54,122 bases of DNA from Candidatus Mediterraneibacter guildfordensis (GCA_019112735.1 DXIS01000007.1:1-54122), one strand, 5' to 3'; shown: positions 32,815-43,098, counted from the stretch's first letter. Made by a program: numbers and translations. Notes: generated by a model from the letters alone, not told the origin.

Positions 32815-34596
32815 ATGTACTATCCAGACGAACTGATAGAAGAGGTAAGGTCAAGAAACGACATAGTAGATGTGATATCCGGGTATGTTCGGCTGCAGAA
32901 AAAGGGCAGTTCTTACTTTGGACTCTGCCCTTTTCATAATGAAAAATCCCCGTCGTTTTCTGTCAGCAGGGAGAAGCAGATGTATTACTGCTTCGGCTGC
33001 GGCGCGGGCGGGAATGTCTATACATTCCTGATGGAATATGAGAATTTTACATTTCAGGAAGCGCTGAAATATCTGGCGGACCGCGCGGGGATCACGCTGC
33101 CTGAGCCGGAATATTCCAAAGAGGCGAAAGAAAAGGCGGGCCGGAAGGCTGTCATACTTGAGATCAACAAAAAGGCTGCAATGTATTATTACGCGCAGCT
33201 GAAGTCGCCTCAGGGGAAAAAAGCCTATACATATCTGACGGACCGCGGCCTTTCGGATGATACGATCAAGGCATTCGGCCTGGGGTATTCCAGCATTTAC
33301 AGTGACGATCTGTATAAGTATCTCCGGAAAGAGGGGTACAGTGAGGATATGATCCGTCAGGCCGGGCTTATCAATACGGATGAGAAGAAAGGGGTATATG
33401 ATAAGTTCTGGAACCGGGTGATCTTTCCGATCATGGATGTGAACAGCCGGGTGATCGGCTTCGGCGGCCGGGTGATGGGGGATGCGAAACCGAAATATCT
33501 GAATTCCCCGGAGACGGAAGTGTTTGACAAAAGCCGGAATCTGTACGGGCTGAACCGGGCAAGGACATCGCGGAAACCGTATTTCCTGCTGTGCGAGGGG
33601 TACATGGATGTGATCTCCCTCCATCAGGCCGGATTTACCAATGCGGTGGCTTCCCTTGGCACGGCGCTGACACCGGGACATGCCTCCCTGATCCGGCGCT
33701 ATGTAAAGGAAGTGTACCTGACCTATGACAGCGATGAGGCGGGGACAAGAGCCGCGCTCCGTGCGGTCCCGATCCTGAGGGATGCGGGCATATCCGCGAA
33801 GGTCGTGCGGATGGATCCCTATAAAGATCCCGACGAGTTCATCAAGAATCTCGGGGCGGAAGAATATGAAAGACGGATCCAGAATGCCCGGAACGGCTTT
33901 ATGTTCAGCCTTGAGATGCTGGAGAAGGATTATGATATGAACTCGCCGGAAGGCAAGACCGAATTCTTCCGGGAGACGGCAAGGCGTCTGCTGGCATTTG
34001 AGGATGAACTGGAGCGGGGGAATTATATCGAGGCGGTGGCCTCGGCCTACCGGGTCAGCCGGGAAAGCCTGGAGAAGCTGGTCGCAAAGTCGGCGGTAAG
34101 CGCAGGGATGGCCAGACCGGTATCCCGGCCGCGCAGTTCTGAAAACCGGGAAAAAGGACGGCCGAAGGAAGAGGGGATCCTGACCTCGCAGAAGGCGCTC
34201 CTGACCTGGATGATCGAAAATGACAGTCTGTTTGAGAAGATCAGCCGGTACATACACCCGGAGGATTTTACCGGGGAGATCTACAGGAAGGTCGCCCGGC
34301 TCCTCTATGAACAGCATGAGAACGGGAAGCTCAATCCGGCGCAGATCCTCAACCATTTTACGGAAGAGGAGGAGCACAGAACAGCCGCTTCCCTGTTTAA
34401 TACAAAGATCCGGGAACTCCGGACAAAAGAAGAAGAAGAGCAGGCTTTGAAAGATACGATCCTTCGTGTCAAGAGCCACAGCATCAACGAGCGCACCAGG
34501 GATCTGGATCCTGCGGATATGGCGGGACTCCAGCGTCTGATGGAGGAAAAGCGCAGCCTGGAGAGCCTGCGGACACTGCATATTTCTATTGATTAA
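32815..34596 (+). CDS. dnaG: DNA primase
   Basis: It synthesises RNA primers at the replication fork. The N-terminal CHC2 zinc-binding domain has Cys38, His41, Cys59 and Cys62 (LCPFHNEKSPSF, YYCFGCGAGG). The TOPRIM core follows with LCEGYMDVISL and LTYDSDEAG, and the C-terminal helical part that meets DnaB is present. Length is 593 residues. It begins the classic dnaG-rpoD macromolecular synthesis operon. Confidence 0.97.
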   Translation: MYYPDELIEEVRSRNDIVDVISGYVRLQKKGSSYFGLCPFHNEKSPSFSVSREKQMYYCFGCGAGGNVYTFLMEYENFTFQEALKYLADRAGITLPEPEYSKEAKEKAGRKAVILEINKKAAMYYYAQLKSPQGKKAYTYLTDRGLSDDTIKAFGLGYSSIYSDDLYKYLRKEGYSEDMIRQAGLINTDEKKGVYDKFWNRVIFPIMDVNSRVIGFGGRVMGDAKPKYLNSPETEVFDKSRNLYGLNRARTSRKPYFLLCEGYMDVISLHQAGFTNAVASLGTALTPGHASLIRRYVKEVYLTYDSDEAGTRAALRAVPILRDAGISAKVVRMDPYKDPDEFIKNLGAEEYERRIQNARNGFMFSLEMLEKDYDMNSPEGKTEFFRETARRLLAFEDELERGNYIEAVASAYRVSRESLEKLVAKSAVSAGMARPVSRPRSSENREKGRPKEEGILTSQKALLTWMIENDSLFEKISRYIHPEDFTGEIYRKVARLLYEQHENGKLNPAQILNHFTEEEEHRTAASLFNTKIRELRTKEEEEQALKDTILRVKSHSINERTRDLDPADMAGLQRLMEEKRSLESLRTLHISID

Positions 34597-34655
34597 GGAT
34601 AAAATAAAACAAGATATGCCGCGCTTTTTCGCGCCGGCGAAGGAAGGATGGACAC

Positions 34656-35774
34656 ATGGAAGAAAACACACAGAAATTTCTGGAAAGAATGAATGAACTG
34701 GCAGCTCTCGGGAAGAAGAAAAAGAGCATACTGGATGTACAGGAGATCAATGATTTCTTTGCAGATATGGAGCTGACCGCGGAGCAGATGGAGAAGGTAT
34801 ACGACTATCTTGAAGCGAACAATATCGATGTTCTCCGGATCAGCGGAGATGTGGACGCTGATGTAGAAGTTGAACTGGATGATGTGATCGCCGATGAGGA
34901 AGAGGTTGATATGGAAAATATCGATCTGTCCGTACCGGAAGGCGTGAGCATTGAAGATCCGGTCCGCATGTACCTGAAAGAGATCGGTAAAGTCCCCCTT
35001 CTGAGCGCTGAGCGTGAGATCGAGCTTGCCCAGAGGATGGAAGAGGGAGACGAGGACGCGAAGAAAGAACTCGCCGAGGCGAATCTCCGTCTGGTAGTCA
35101 GCATCGCCAAAAGATACGTGGGCAGGGGCATGCTCTTCCTTGACCTGATCCAGGAAGGAAACCTGGGTCTTATCAAGGCGGTTGAGAAGTTTGATTATCA
35201 CAAAGGATACAAGTTCAGTACTTATGCGACCTGGTGGATCCGCCAGGCGATCACAAGAGCTATCGCCGACCAGGCGAGGACGATCCGCATCCCGGTGCAT
35301 ATGGTGGAGACGATCAACAAGCTGATCCGCGTATCCAGACAGCTCCTTCAGGAGCTGGGAAGAGAGCCGCTTCCCGAAGAGATCGCAAAAGAACTGGACA
35401 TGCCGGTGGAGCGTGTGCGTGAGATCCTGAAGATCTCCCAGGAACCGGTGTCCCTGGAGACTCCGATCGGCGAGGAGGAGGACAGCCATCTGGGTGATTT
35501 CATCCAGGATGACAATGTGCCGGTGCCGGCGGAAGCGGCCGCGCAGACACTTTTAAAGGAGCAGCTTGATGAGGTGCTGGATACACTGACCGAGAGGGAG
35601 CAGAAAGTCCTCCGTCTGAGATTCGGCATGAATGACGGACGCGCCCGCACCCTTGAAGAAGTAGGCAAGGAGTTCGACGTAACGAGAGAGCGTATCCGTC
35701 AGATCGAGGCGAAGGCGCTGCGCAAGCTCCGCCATCCGAGCAGAAGCCGCAAACTGAGGGACTATCTGGATTAA
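34656..35774 (+). CDS. rpoD: RNA polymerase primary sigma factor
   Basis: A 372-residue housekeeping sigma. The N-terminal region 1.1 is short and acidic. Region 1.2 is [17 protein letters not shown], region 2 holds [20 protein letters not shown] (promoter melting and -10 recognition), and region 4 holds the [23 protein letters not shown] for the -35. It should read the TTGACA/TATAAT promoters seen in the window. It is downstream of dnaG by 59 bases; that gap has a G/C-rich inverted sequence but no T run. Confidence 0.98.
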   Translation: MEENTQKFLERMNELAALGKKKKSILDVQEINDFFADMELTAEQMEKVYDYLEANNIDVLRISGDVDADVEVELDDVIADEEEVDMENIDLSVPEGVSIEDPVRMYLKEIGKVPLLSAEREIELAQRMEEGDEDAKKELAEANLRLVVSIAKRYVGRGMLFLDLIQEGNLGLIKAVEKFDYHKGYKFSTYATWWIRQAITRAIADQARTIRIPVHMVETINKLIRVSRQLLQELGREPLPEEIAKELDMPVERVREILKISQEPVSLETPIGEEEDSHLGDFIQDDNVPVPAEAAAQTLLKEQLDEVLDTLTEREQKVLRLRFGMNDGRARTLEEVGKEFDVTRERIRQIEAKALRKLRHPSRSRKLRDYLD

Positions 35775-35775
35775 T

Positions 35776-36495
35776 ATGGAATTATCAAAGAGACTGAAAG
35801 CTGTCGCAGACATGGTGGGGACGGGATCTGTTCTGGCGGATATCGGGACCGACCACGCCTATATCCCGATCTGGCTGGTGAGCCGCGGGTCCGTTCCCCG
35901 GGCTGTCGCGATGGATGTAAATGAAGGCCCGCTTAAGCGGGCGCAGGAAAATATCCTCCAGAACGGGCTGGAGGAGAAAATTGAGACAAGACTGTCCGAC
36001 GGGTTCAAAGCCCTTGCGCCGGGGGAGGCTGACACAGCCGTGATCGCCGGCATGGGCGGCGGACTTACGGTCCGGATCCTTAAGAACGGAATGAAAGTTG
36101 TCAGGTCATTAAAAGAATGCATCCTTCAGCCGCAGTCGGAAATTGATAAAGTGAGGACCTTTCTTCTGGAGGAAGGTTTTTCCTTTATAAGGGAAGACAT
36201 GGTTGAGGAAGACGGAAAATATTATCCGATGATGTGTGTACGGTCCCCGGAATCTCCGGAATGCGCGGCTGAATCGGAAAAGTGGTCGGAGACGGAACTT
36301 CTTTACGGCCGCCTTCTTCTGAAGGAACGCCATCCGGTGCTGCGGGACTATCTGGAGCGTGAGATCCGCATAAAGTCCGGGATCATCCGGAGCCTGGAAG
36401 AAAATGGGAGCGGACGGGCGGTCCGGCGCATCAGTGAACTGAAAAAAGAAGTGAAACAGGCAGAGAAAGGACTGGGGTATTATGCTTTGCAGTGA
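35776..36495 (+). CDS. trmK: tRNA (adenine-22-N1)-methyltransferase
   Basis: A 239-residue SAM-dependent enzyme forming m1A22 in tRNA. The SAM-binding motif ADIGTDHAYIPIWL and VAMDVNEGPLKRA are typical, as is the AGMGGGL segment. The C-terminal coiled helices are present. It starts one base after the rpoD stop and overlaps the next gene, so it is translationally coupled within the sigma operon. Confidence 0.93.
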   Translation: MELSKRLKAVADMVGTGSVLADIGTDHAYIPIWLVSRGSVPRAVAMDVNEGPLKRAQENILQNGLEEKIETRLSDGFKALAPGEADTAVIAGMGGGLTVRILKNGMKVVRSLKECILQPQSEIDKVRTFLLEEGFSFIREDMVEEDGKYYPMMCVRSPESPECAAESEKWSETELLYGRLLLKERHPVLRDYLEREIRIKSGIIRSLEENGSGRAVRRISELKKEVKQAEKGLGYYALQ

Positions 36496-37264
36496 GATCA
36501 TACAGGTAATAGAAGCTTCTTATCCGAAGAGCGCGGCGCTCGGATTTGACAATGTGGGCCTGCTCGTGGGAAGAGCAGATAAAGAAACGGATAAGGTCTA
36601 TCTGGCGGTGGATGCGACGGATGCGGTGATCGACCACGCCATTGCCGCAGGCGCGGGCATGCTGATCACGCACCACCCGCTAATTTTTTCACCGATGAAA
36701 AGTGTTACGGAAGAGGATTTCATCGGCCGGCGGGTGATGAAGCTGATCCGGAATGATATTTCCTGTTACGCGATGCATACGAATTATGATGTCCTCGGGA
36801 TGGGCGCCCTGGCCGGGCGGATCCTGGAACTTAAGGACGCAGAAGTGCTGGACGTGACCATGGAAACGGACGGGGCGGCAGAAGGGATCGGCCGCGTAGG
36901 CGATCTCGGAAAAGAAATGACGCTGGAGGAATGCTGTGTTTATGTGAAGCATAAACTGAATCTGGGAACGCTGAAAGTATTCGGGGATATGGACCGGAAA
37001 GTATCCCGCCTGGCTGTTTCACCAGGATCCGGAAAATCCGCGGTATCTCCTGCGATCGCGGCAGGGGCGGATGTACTCGTCACCGGCGACATCGGCCATC
37101 ATGAAGGGCTGGATGCCGTTGCCCGGGGGCTGGCGGTGATCGATGCAGGACACTACGGGACAGAATACATTTTCCTGGATGATATGAAGCAGTTTTTCGG
37201 CAGCAGGCTGCCGGGGATCGGGACGGTCGTTGAGCCGGTCATTCATCCGTTCCAGGTGATCTGA
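36482..37264 (+). CDS. Nif3-like dinuclear metal-centre protein
   Basis: A 260-residue protein of the NIF3/YbgI family, known structurally as a toroidal hexamer with a two-metal site. Metal ligands lie in LITHHPLIF, AMHTNYD and the C-terminal VTGDIGHHE and DAGHYGTE segments. A GTP cyclohydrolase-like activity has been suggested for relatives but is unproven. It overlaps trmK by 14 bases, a conserved pairing. Confidence 0.92.
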   Translation: MLCSEIIQVIEASYPKSAALGFDNVGLLVGRADKETDKVYLAVDATDAVIDHAIAAGAGMLITHHPLIFSPMKSVTEEDFIGRRVMKLIRNDISCYAMHTNYDVLGMGALAGRILELKDAEVLDVTMETDGAAEGIGRVGDLGKEMTLEECCVYVKHKLNLGTLKVFGDMDRKVSRLAVSPGSGKSAVSPAIAAGADVLVTGDIGHHEGLDAVARGLAVIDAGHYGTEYIFLDDMKQFFGSRLPGIGTVVEPVIHPFQVI

Positions 37265-37283
37265 TTTTTCAGGAGGTATGGAT

Positions 37284-38948
37284 TTGACAGAGAAGATGTG
37301 CCGGGTCAGTGTGGACGGCGAAACGAGAGAGTATAAGGCAGGCACCACCTATCAGCAGATCGCGGAAGATTTCCAGTCCCGGTATGCCCATCAGATCGTG
37401 CTTGCTTATGAGGATGCGAGGCGGCTCCGGGAACTGCGGAAGCCGCTGGAGGATGACTGTGAACTCCGGTTTGTGACGACCGGAGATGAAGTCGGACACA
37501 ATACGTATAAAAGGAGTATGTGCTTCCTGCTGGTCAAGGCGGTCCATGATGTGGCCGGCCATGACCGGATCGACCGGGTGCGGATCCACTTTTCCCTTGA
37601 TAAAGGATACTACTGTACAGTCGAGGGAAATGTAAATGTTGATGAGCCCTTTCTTGAACGGGTATCCGGGCGGATGAAGGAGCTGTCGGACCAGAGGATC
37701 CCCATCGATAAACGCTCCATCCATACTGAGGAGGCGGTCGCTCTGTTCCACCGTCACGGGATGTATGACAAGGAACGTCTTTTTGAGTACCGCCGGGTAT
37801 CAAAAGTAAATATTTACAGCATGAATGAGTTTGAAGATTATTACTACGGATACATGGTCCCGGACGCAGGATGTCTCCGATATTTTTCGCTTCATCTGTA
37901 TGACGGCGGGTTCGTGATCCAGATGCCGGTAAAAGAGAAGCCGGAGACCGTGCCGGAATTTCATCCGAGCCCGAAGCTCTTCCATGTGCTGATGGAATCC
38001 GTGCGCTGGGGGGACTGTCAGAATATTGATACGGTAGGAGCCCTCAACGATATGGTCACACGGGGGGATATGCGCGAGGTGGTCCTGGTGCAGGAAGCCC
38101 ATCAGGAGCGTCAGATCGGCGAGATCGCCAAAGAGATCTCAGGCCGGGGGAATGTAAAGTATGTCCTGATCGCCGGGCCTTCTTCATCCGGGAAGACGAC
38201 GTTTTCGCACCGGCTGGCTATCCAGCTCCGGGTGAACGGACTGATCCCTCATCCGATCGCGGTCGATAATTATTTTGTGGACCGGGAGCATACACCGCGT
38301 GACAAAGACGGAAATTATAATTTCGAGTGTCTGGAAGCCATTGATATTGAGAAATTCAACACAGACATGCGGGATCTGACCGCGGGAAAGGAAGTCCGTC
38401 TTCCGGTATTTGATTTTCTGACGGGCAAGCGGAAATACGAATCAAAACCCCAGAAATTCGGACCGGATGATATTCTGATCATAGAGGGCATCCACTGCCT
38501 GAATCCGAAGCTTACCGAGGCGATGCCGGATGAGAGCAAGTTTAAGATATATATCAGTGCGCTCACGCAGCTGAATATAGACGAGCATAACCGGATCCCC
38601 TCCACGGACGGCAGGCTGATCCGGAGACTGGTGCGCGATGCGAGAACGCGGGGGGCTTCGGCTTCCCGGACCATTGCCATGTGGCCCTCGGTGAGGCGGG
38701 GCGAAGAGGAAAATATTTTTCCTTATCAGGAGCAGGCGGACGTGATGTTTAATTCCTCGCTTCTTTATGAACTTGCTGTGCTTAAACAGTATGTAGAGCC
38801 GCTTCTGTTTGATGTTGATAAGGATTCAGAGGAATATCTTGAAGCGAAGCGCCTTCTGAAGTTTTTTGATTATTTTGTGGGGATCGGAAGTGAATATGTG
38901 CCGACGAATTCCCTCTTGCGGGAATTCATCGGCGGAGGATGCTTTTAG
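37284..38948 (+). CDS. TGS-domain/uridine-kinase-like nucleoside kinase
   Basis: A fusion of about 554 residues. It has an N-terminal TGS-like domain, then a region like the second additional domain of threonyl-tRNA synthetase (FHRHGMYDKERLFEY), then a uridine-kinase/phosphoribulokinase P-loop domain with AGPSSSGKTTFSHRLA and the lid region. Members are called nucleoside kinases; the substrate is unverified. Start: AGGAGG at 37271-37276 is only 1 base from an ATG at 37278 and 7 bases from the TTG at 37284, so TTG is preferred. Its stop overlaps the stop of the convergent aroC. Confidence 0.85.
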   Translation: MTEKMCRVSVDGETREYKAGTTYQQIAEDFQSRYAHQIVLAYEDARRLRELRKPLEDDCELRFVTTGDEVGHNTYKRSMCFLLVKAVHDVAGHDRIDRVRIHFSLDKGYYCTVEGNVNVDEPFLERVSGRMKELSDQRIPIDKRSIHTEEAVALFHRHGMYDKERLFEYRRVSKVNIYSMNEFEDYYYGYMVPDAGCLRYFSLHLYDGGFVIQMPVKEKPETVPEFHPSPKLFHVLMESVRWGDCQNIDTVGALNDMVTRGDMREVVLVQEAHQERQIGEIAKEISGRGNVKYVLIAGPSSSGKTTFSHRLAIQLRVNGLIPHPIAVDNYFVDREHTPRDKDGNYNFECLEAIDIEKFNTDMRDLTAGKEVRLPVFDFLTGKRKYESKPQKFGPDDILIIEGIHCLNPKLTEAMPDESKFKIYISALTQLNIDEHNRIPSTDGRLIRRLVRDARTRGASASRTIAMWPSVRRGEEENIFPYQEQADVMFNSSLLYELAVLKQYVEPLLFDVDKDSEEYLEAKRLLKFFDYFVGIGSEYVPTNSLLREFIGGGCF

Positions 38949-40048
38949 AGATCCTGATAAACTTTTTTGACATGATCCATGGTCGACGCCATATTCTGGA
39001 GCAGAAGATCAGCCAGCGTGACGGCGGTCATGGATTCTATAACGACAACTGCGCGGGGAACGATAACGGGGTCATGCCGTCCGTGGATGGCGATCTCGGT
39101 ATTTTCCCCGTTTTCATTTACGGTCTTTTGAATCTGTGCGATCGAGGGGGTCGGTTTTATGGCGGCCCGGATGATCAGACGTGAGCCGTCGCTTAACCCG
39201 CCAAGCGTTCCGCCGGAGTGGTTGCTCAGCTTTTCTATCCTGCCGTCTGCAGCATGGAAGGGATCGTTGTTCCGGCTTCCGGTCGATCCGGCTGCTTCGA
39301 AACCGTCGCCGATCTCTACGCCTTTGACGGCTCCGACAGAGAAAAGGGCCTGTCCCAGCAGCGCGTCGATTTTATCGAAGACCGGTTCGCCGAGTCCGGC
39401 CGGAAGACCGTCGGCGATACATTCAATGATCCCGCCGCAGGAATCATTTTTCTCCATCAGTGAAGAGATGTAAGCGGCAGCTTTTTCTGCGGTCCCGTTG
39501 TCCGGCATCCGGAGTGGGTTCTCTTCAATTTCATTGTATTTATAATCCTCAGCCGCGACAGAACAGGGGCCGATGGCTTTTGTGTAGGCTGTGACCGTTA
39601 TGCCAAGCTCTTTTAACAGGAGCGAGGCGATGGCGCCGGCCGCGACACGGCCGATGGTCTCACGTCCGGATGAACGGCCTCCGCCGCGATAATCCCGGAA
39701 GCCGTACTTTTCAGTAAAGGGATAATCTGCATGACCGGGACGGAATACAGAGGCAATATTGCCATAATCCCTGGAACGCTGATCCTGATTCCGGATCAGG
39801 AGGGAGATAGGGGTTCCGGTGGTTTTCCCTTCGAATATACCGGAAAGGATTTCAACAGTATCTGATTCGCTGCGTTTTGTGGTGAATTTATTCTGGCCGG
39901 GTTTCCTGCGGTCCAGAAATGTCTGGATATCCTCCGCTTTTACAGCGAGCCCTGCGGGGCATCCGTCTATGACAACGCCGATTCCCGGTCCGTGGGACTC
40001 TCCCCATGTAGTAATACGAAATAATCTGCCAAATGATGAACCGCTCAT
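38945..40048 (-). CDS. aroC: chorismate synthase
   Basis: It converts EPSP to chorismate, the last shikimate step, with reduced FMN. The 367 residues contain FGRLFRITTWGESHGPGIG at the N-terminus, the arginine-rich RPGHADYPF segment, GGGRSSGRETIGRVAAGAIA, and a C-terminal GRHDPVIVPRAVVVIE region. AAAGGAG lies upstream of the ATG. It is alone on the minus strand. Confidence 0.97.
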   Translation of the reverse strand: MSGSSFGRLFRITTWGESHGPGIGVVIDGCPAGLAVKAEDIQTFLDRRKPGQNKFTTKRSESDTVEILSGIFEGKTTGTPISLLIRNQDQRSRDYGNIASVFRPGHADYPFTEKYGFRDYRGGGRSSGRETIGRVAAGAIASLLLKELGITVTAYTKAIGPCSVAAEDYKYNEIEENPLRMPDNGTAEKAAAYISSLMEKNDSCGGIIECIADGLPAGLGEPVFDKIDALLGQALFSVGAVKGVEIGDGFEAAGSTGSRNNDPFHAADGRIEKLSNHSGGTLGGLSDGSRLIIRAAIKPTPSIAQIQKTVNENGENTEIAIHGRHDPVIVPRAVVVIESMTAVTLADLLLQNMASTMDHVKKVYQDL

Positions 40049-40104
40049 ATCGGTCGCTCCTTTCTAAAAATTTCCCTGTATGTCTGAACTGTTATACAGA
40101 GCAT

Positions 40105-40134
40105 ATTATATAGGAAGAGATGGCTTCTTGACAA
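40105..40134 (-). promoter_or_regulatory. promoter for aroC
   Basis: Minus strand: TTGTCA (40134-40129), 18 bases, perfect TATAAT (40110-40105). Its -35 shares five bases with the opposite promoter. Confidence 0.7.
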
Positions 40135-40156
40135 GTGTCTTTCATGCGCTTATAAT
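40128..40156 (+). promoter_or_regulatory. perfect consensus sigma-A promoter for the L,D-transpeptidase gene
   Basis: TTGACA at 40128-40133, exactly 17 bases, TATAAT at 40151-40156: all twelve consensus positions and ideal spacing. Confidence 0.88.
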
Positions 40157-40193
40157 ATTGCAGAGATTGTATAGAAGGAGAGTAAACTGACGG

Positions 40194-41840
40194 ATGAGCA
40201 TTTTTAAGAAACAAGGCTCTGACAGGAATCGTGACAATACAGATGATAAGGAACTTACCGGGGGCGCCGGCTCGGAGAAAGAGACGAATGAAGGCGCTTC
40301 TGAAGAGATTTCCGGCAAAAAAGACACTTCAGAAGATAAGGCTTCCGGGAAGAAGCTTCCTGCCAGAAAGAAACGCTCAGCTAAGCTGAGACGGGGCAGA
40401 TATAATGCCCGTAAGAAAAAGAAGAAATCGGGAGAAAAGAAGCCTCTCGGAAAGAAACCGTTTATAATCGCGGGCAGTATTGTCGGCGGTCTTATTTTGG
40501 TTTATCTGTGTGTCGCTGCGTTTTTTATGAGCCATTTTCTTGTTAATACAACGATCAACGGGAAAGATTTTTCGGGAAAAACCGTAGCCGACGTAGAGTC
40601 TTATCTTGAATCACAGGTGGAAGGCTACCAGCTGAAACTGATCGAGCAGGATAATGAAACCGATACCATCAGCGGTTCGGATATTTCTCTTGTGTATGTG
40701 AAAAATAATGATGTGGAAAAAGCGCTGGAAGATCAGAGTCAGCTTCTCTGGATCGCGTCCTTCTTTTCAAAATCAAATACGGATATTACCGTAGGCGTGG
40801 AATACGATGAAGCCGCGCTGGATGCGAAGATCCAGACGATCAAGGCGGTTACCGGAGAACAGACGGAACCCACGTCGGCACATCCGGAATACGACGGGAA
40901 TTCTTTTGTCGTTGCGGCGGAGACGTTCGGATCGGCAGTGGATCTGGAAAAGTTATCATCAAAGATTAAGGAGTATATTTCCAGCTTTAAACCACAGCTG
41001 AATCTTCTGGATGAAAAATGTTATGATATGCCGAAATATACCTCTGAATCCCCGGAGGTGCAGGCAGCGTGCGATACAATGAATCAGTACCTGAAAGCAA
41101 GTATTACATACACAATGGATGAAGATGTTGTGGTGGACAAGGAACTGATTTCCACATGGCTCAGCTATGATGAGAATATGAATGTCACTTTTAATGAAGA
41201 TGCTGTGAAGAAGTGGATGCGCGAGTTTGGCTCCAAATACGATACTGTGGGCAAAACCAGATCCATCACCACACCGGGCGGAAAGACGGCGGAAGTTTCA
41301 GGCGGTACGTACGGATGGAGTGTCGACGAAAAGAAAGAGGCAGAGAATCTGATCAACAGCATTAAGAAGGGCGAGGTCACATCGCGTGAACCGGCATATG
41401 AACAGAAAGCCGCATCCCGTTCCGCACAGGATTGGGGTACGACCTATGTGGAGGTGGATCTTTCCGCCCAGCATATGTGGTATATCGTGGATGGATCAGT
41501 CGCGCTTGAGACGGATGTTGTGACCGGTCTTGCATCAGATCCGAACAGAGCTACACCGCAGGGCGTTTATTCAATCCTGGAGATGATGCGCAATAAGACG
41601 CTGGTCGGAGAGACGGATCCGTCGACAGGAAAGCCGATCTATGAGACGCCGGTTTCTTACTGGATGCGTGTTACATGGACCGGTATCGGATTCCACGACG
41701 CAAGCTGGCAGTCCTCATTCGGAGGCACGAGATATCAGACGTCTGCAGGTTCTCACGGCTGCATCAATATGCCGGTAGATAAAGCCGGAAGCCTTTACGG
41801 TATGCTTTCGGTAGGAACGCCGGTAGTAATGCATTACTGA
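40194..41840 (+). CDS. L,D-transpeptidase (YkuD domain), membrane-anchored
   Basis: A 548-residue cell-wall enzyme. The first 89 residues are a long polar, very lysine-rich cytosolic tail. A membrane helix lies at about 90-113, followed by outside PG_binding_4-type modules and a C-terminal YkuD domain with the catalytic motif SHGCINMP (Ser520 to Cys523) and the preceding GIGFHDASW. It makes 3-3 peptidoglycan crosslinks and so gives beta-lactam-tolerant crosslinking. AAGGAG is 13 bases before the ATG, a little far. A perfect promoter lies upstream. Confidence 0.93.
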   Translation: MSIFKKQGSDRNRDNTDDKELTGGAGSEKETNEGASEEISGKKDTSEDKASGKKLPARKKRSAKLRRGRYNARKKKKKSGEKKPLGKKPFIIAGSIVGGLILVYLCVAAFFMSHFLVNTTINGKDFSGKTVADVESYLESQVEGYQLKLIEQDNETDTISGSDISLVYVKNNDVEKALEDQSQLLWIASFFSKSNTDITVGVEYDEAALDAKIQTIKAVTGEQTEPTSAHPEYDGNSFVVAAETFGSAVDLEKLSSKIKEYISSFKPQLNLLDEKCYDMPKYTSESPEVQAACDTMNQYLKASITYTMDEDVVVDKELISTWLSYDENMNVTFNEDAVKKWMREFGSKYDTVGKTRSITTPGGKTAEVSGGTYGWSVDEKKEAENLINSIKKGEVTSREPAYEQKAASRSAQDWGTTYVEVDLSAQHMWYIVDGSVALETDVVTGLASDPNRATPQGVYSILEMMRNKTLVGETDPSTGKPIYETPVSYWMRVTWTGIGFHDASWQSSFGGTRYQTSAGSHGCINMPVDKAGSLYGMLSVGTPVVMHY

Positions 41841-41881
41841 TCAGAGATACAGACATTATTTGCGGATAAGGTAAAGACAAG

Positions 41882-43015
41882 ATGTATGAATTGCTGAAAA
41901 AGGACGGCATGGCGAAACGGGGACGTTTTCACACGGTCCACGGGACGATCGAGACGCCGGTATTTATGAATGTCGGAACGGCCGCAGCCATCAAGGGGGC
42001 GGTCTCTACCGATGACCTCCGCGGGATCGGAACCCAGGTGGAGCTGTCCAATACATATCATCTCCATGTAAGACCCGGGGATGAAATCGTAAAGAAGCTG
42101 GGCGGCCTGCACCGGTTCATGAACTGGGATAAGCCGATCCTTACGGATTCCGGAGGATTCCAGGTGTTTTCCCTGGCGTCTCTCAGGAAGATCAAAGAAG
42201 AGGGCGTGCATTTCCACTCCCATATCGACGGTCGGAAGATCTTCATGGGGCCGGAGGAGAGCATGCAGATCCAGTCCAATCTGGCTTCCACGATCGCCAT
42301 GGCTTTTGACGAGTGCCCGCCAAGCACGGCGGACCGGAAATATATGGAGAATTCAGTGGCGCGGACGACCCGCTGGCTGAAGCGCTGCAAGGATGAGATG
42401 GCAAGGCTGAACAGCCTGCCGGATACGATCAATCCGAAACAGATGCTGTTCGGGATCAACCAGGGGGGCATTTATGAGGATATCCGGATCGCCCATGCGC
42501 AGCAGATCCGGGAACTGGACCTTGACGGATACGCCATCGGGGGACTTGCGGTAGGCGAGAGCCATGAGGAGATGTACCGGATCCTGGATGCGGTGGTGCC
42601 GCATCTCCCGGAAAATAAACCGACCTATCTGATGGGTGTGGGGACGCCGGCCAATATCCTGGAAGCGGTGGACCGGGGCGTGGATTTCTTCGACTGTGTA
42701 TATCCGAGCCGGAACGGCCGGCACGGACATGTGTATACCAACCACGGCAAGATGAACCTCTTCAATGCGAAATACGAGCTTGACGAGCGCCCCATCGAAG
42801 AGGGATGCGGATGTCCCGCGTGCAGGAGCTACAGCCGCGCGTACATCAGGCATCTGTTAAAGAGCAAAGAGATGCTGGGCATGCGCCTGTGCGTGCTCCA
42901 CAATCTTTACTTCTACAATACGATGATGGCGGAGATCCGGGAAGCGATCGAGGCCGGAGCATATAAAGAATATAAGAAGCGCAAACTGGAAGGAATGGCC
43001 GCGGGACAGCCATAA
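41882..43015 (+). CDS. tgt: tRNA-guanine transglycosylase (queuine tRNA-ribosyltransferase)
   Basis: It exchanges G34 for preQ1 or queuine in GUN-anticodon tRNAs. The 377 residues contain the nucleophile region FFDCVYPSRNGRHG, the base-recognition LTDSGGFQVFSL, and the zinc site with CGCPACRSYSR and a later His. It is followed 83 bases on by yajC, a common order (tgt-yajC-secDF). Confidence 0.96.
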   Translation: MYELLKKDGMAKRGRFHTVHGTIETPVFMNVGTAAAIKGAVSTDDLRGIGTQVELSNTYHLHVRPGDEIVKKLGGLHRFMNWDKPILTDSGGFQVFSLASLRKIKEEGVHFHSHIDGRKIFMGPEESMQIQSNLASTIAMAFDECPPSTADRKYMENSVARTTRWLKRCKDEMARLNSLPDTINPKQMLFGINQGGIYEDIRIAHAQQIRELDLDGYAIGGLAVGESHEEMYRILDAVVPHLPENKPTYLMGVGTPANILEAVDRGVDFFDCVYPSRNGRHGHVYTNHGKMNLFNAKYELDERPIEEGCGCPACRSYSRAYIRHLLKSKEMLGMRLCVLHNLYFYNTMMAEIREAIEAGAYKEYKKRKLEGMAAGQP

Positions 43016-43098
43016 TTTTCGAAAAGGTACTTGAAGTGCCGGCGTTTTTTGTGTATAGTAGTTTTATTGTCAAAGAGAAAATCAGGAGGATATATATT

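Noticed and set aside
34597..34655. G/C-rich inverted sequence between dnaG and rpoD
   Set aside because: It has no T run and only a short stem, so it is not called a terminator.
32851..34671. 606-codon minus-strand open frame opposite dnaG
   Set aside because: Antisense shadow of the primase gene; no start signal and no motif.
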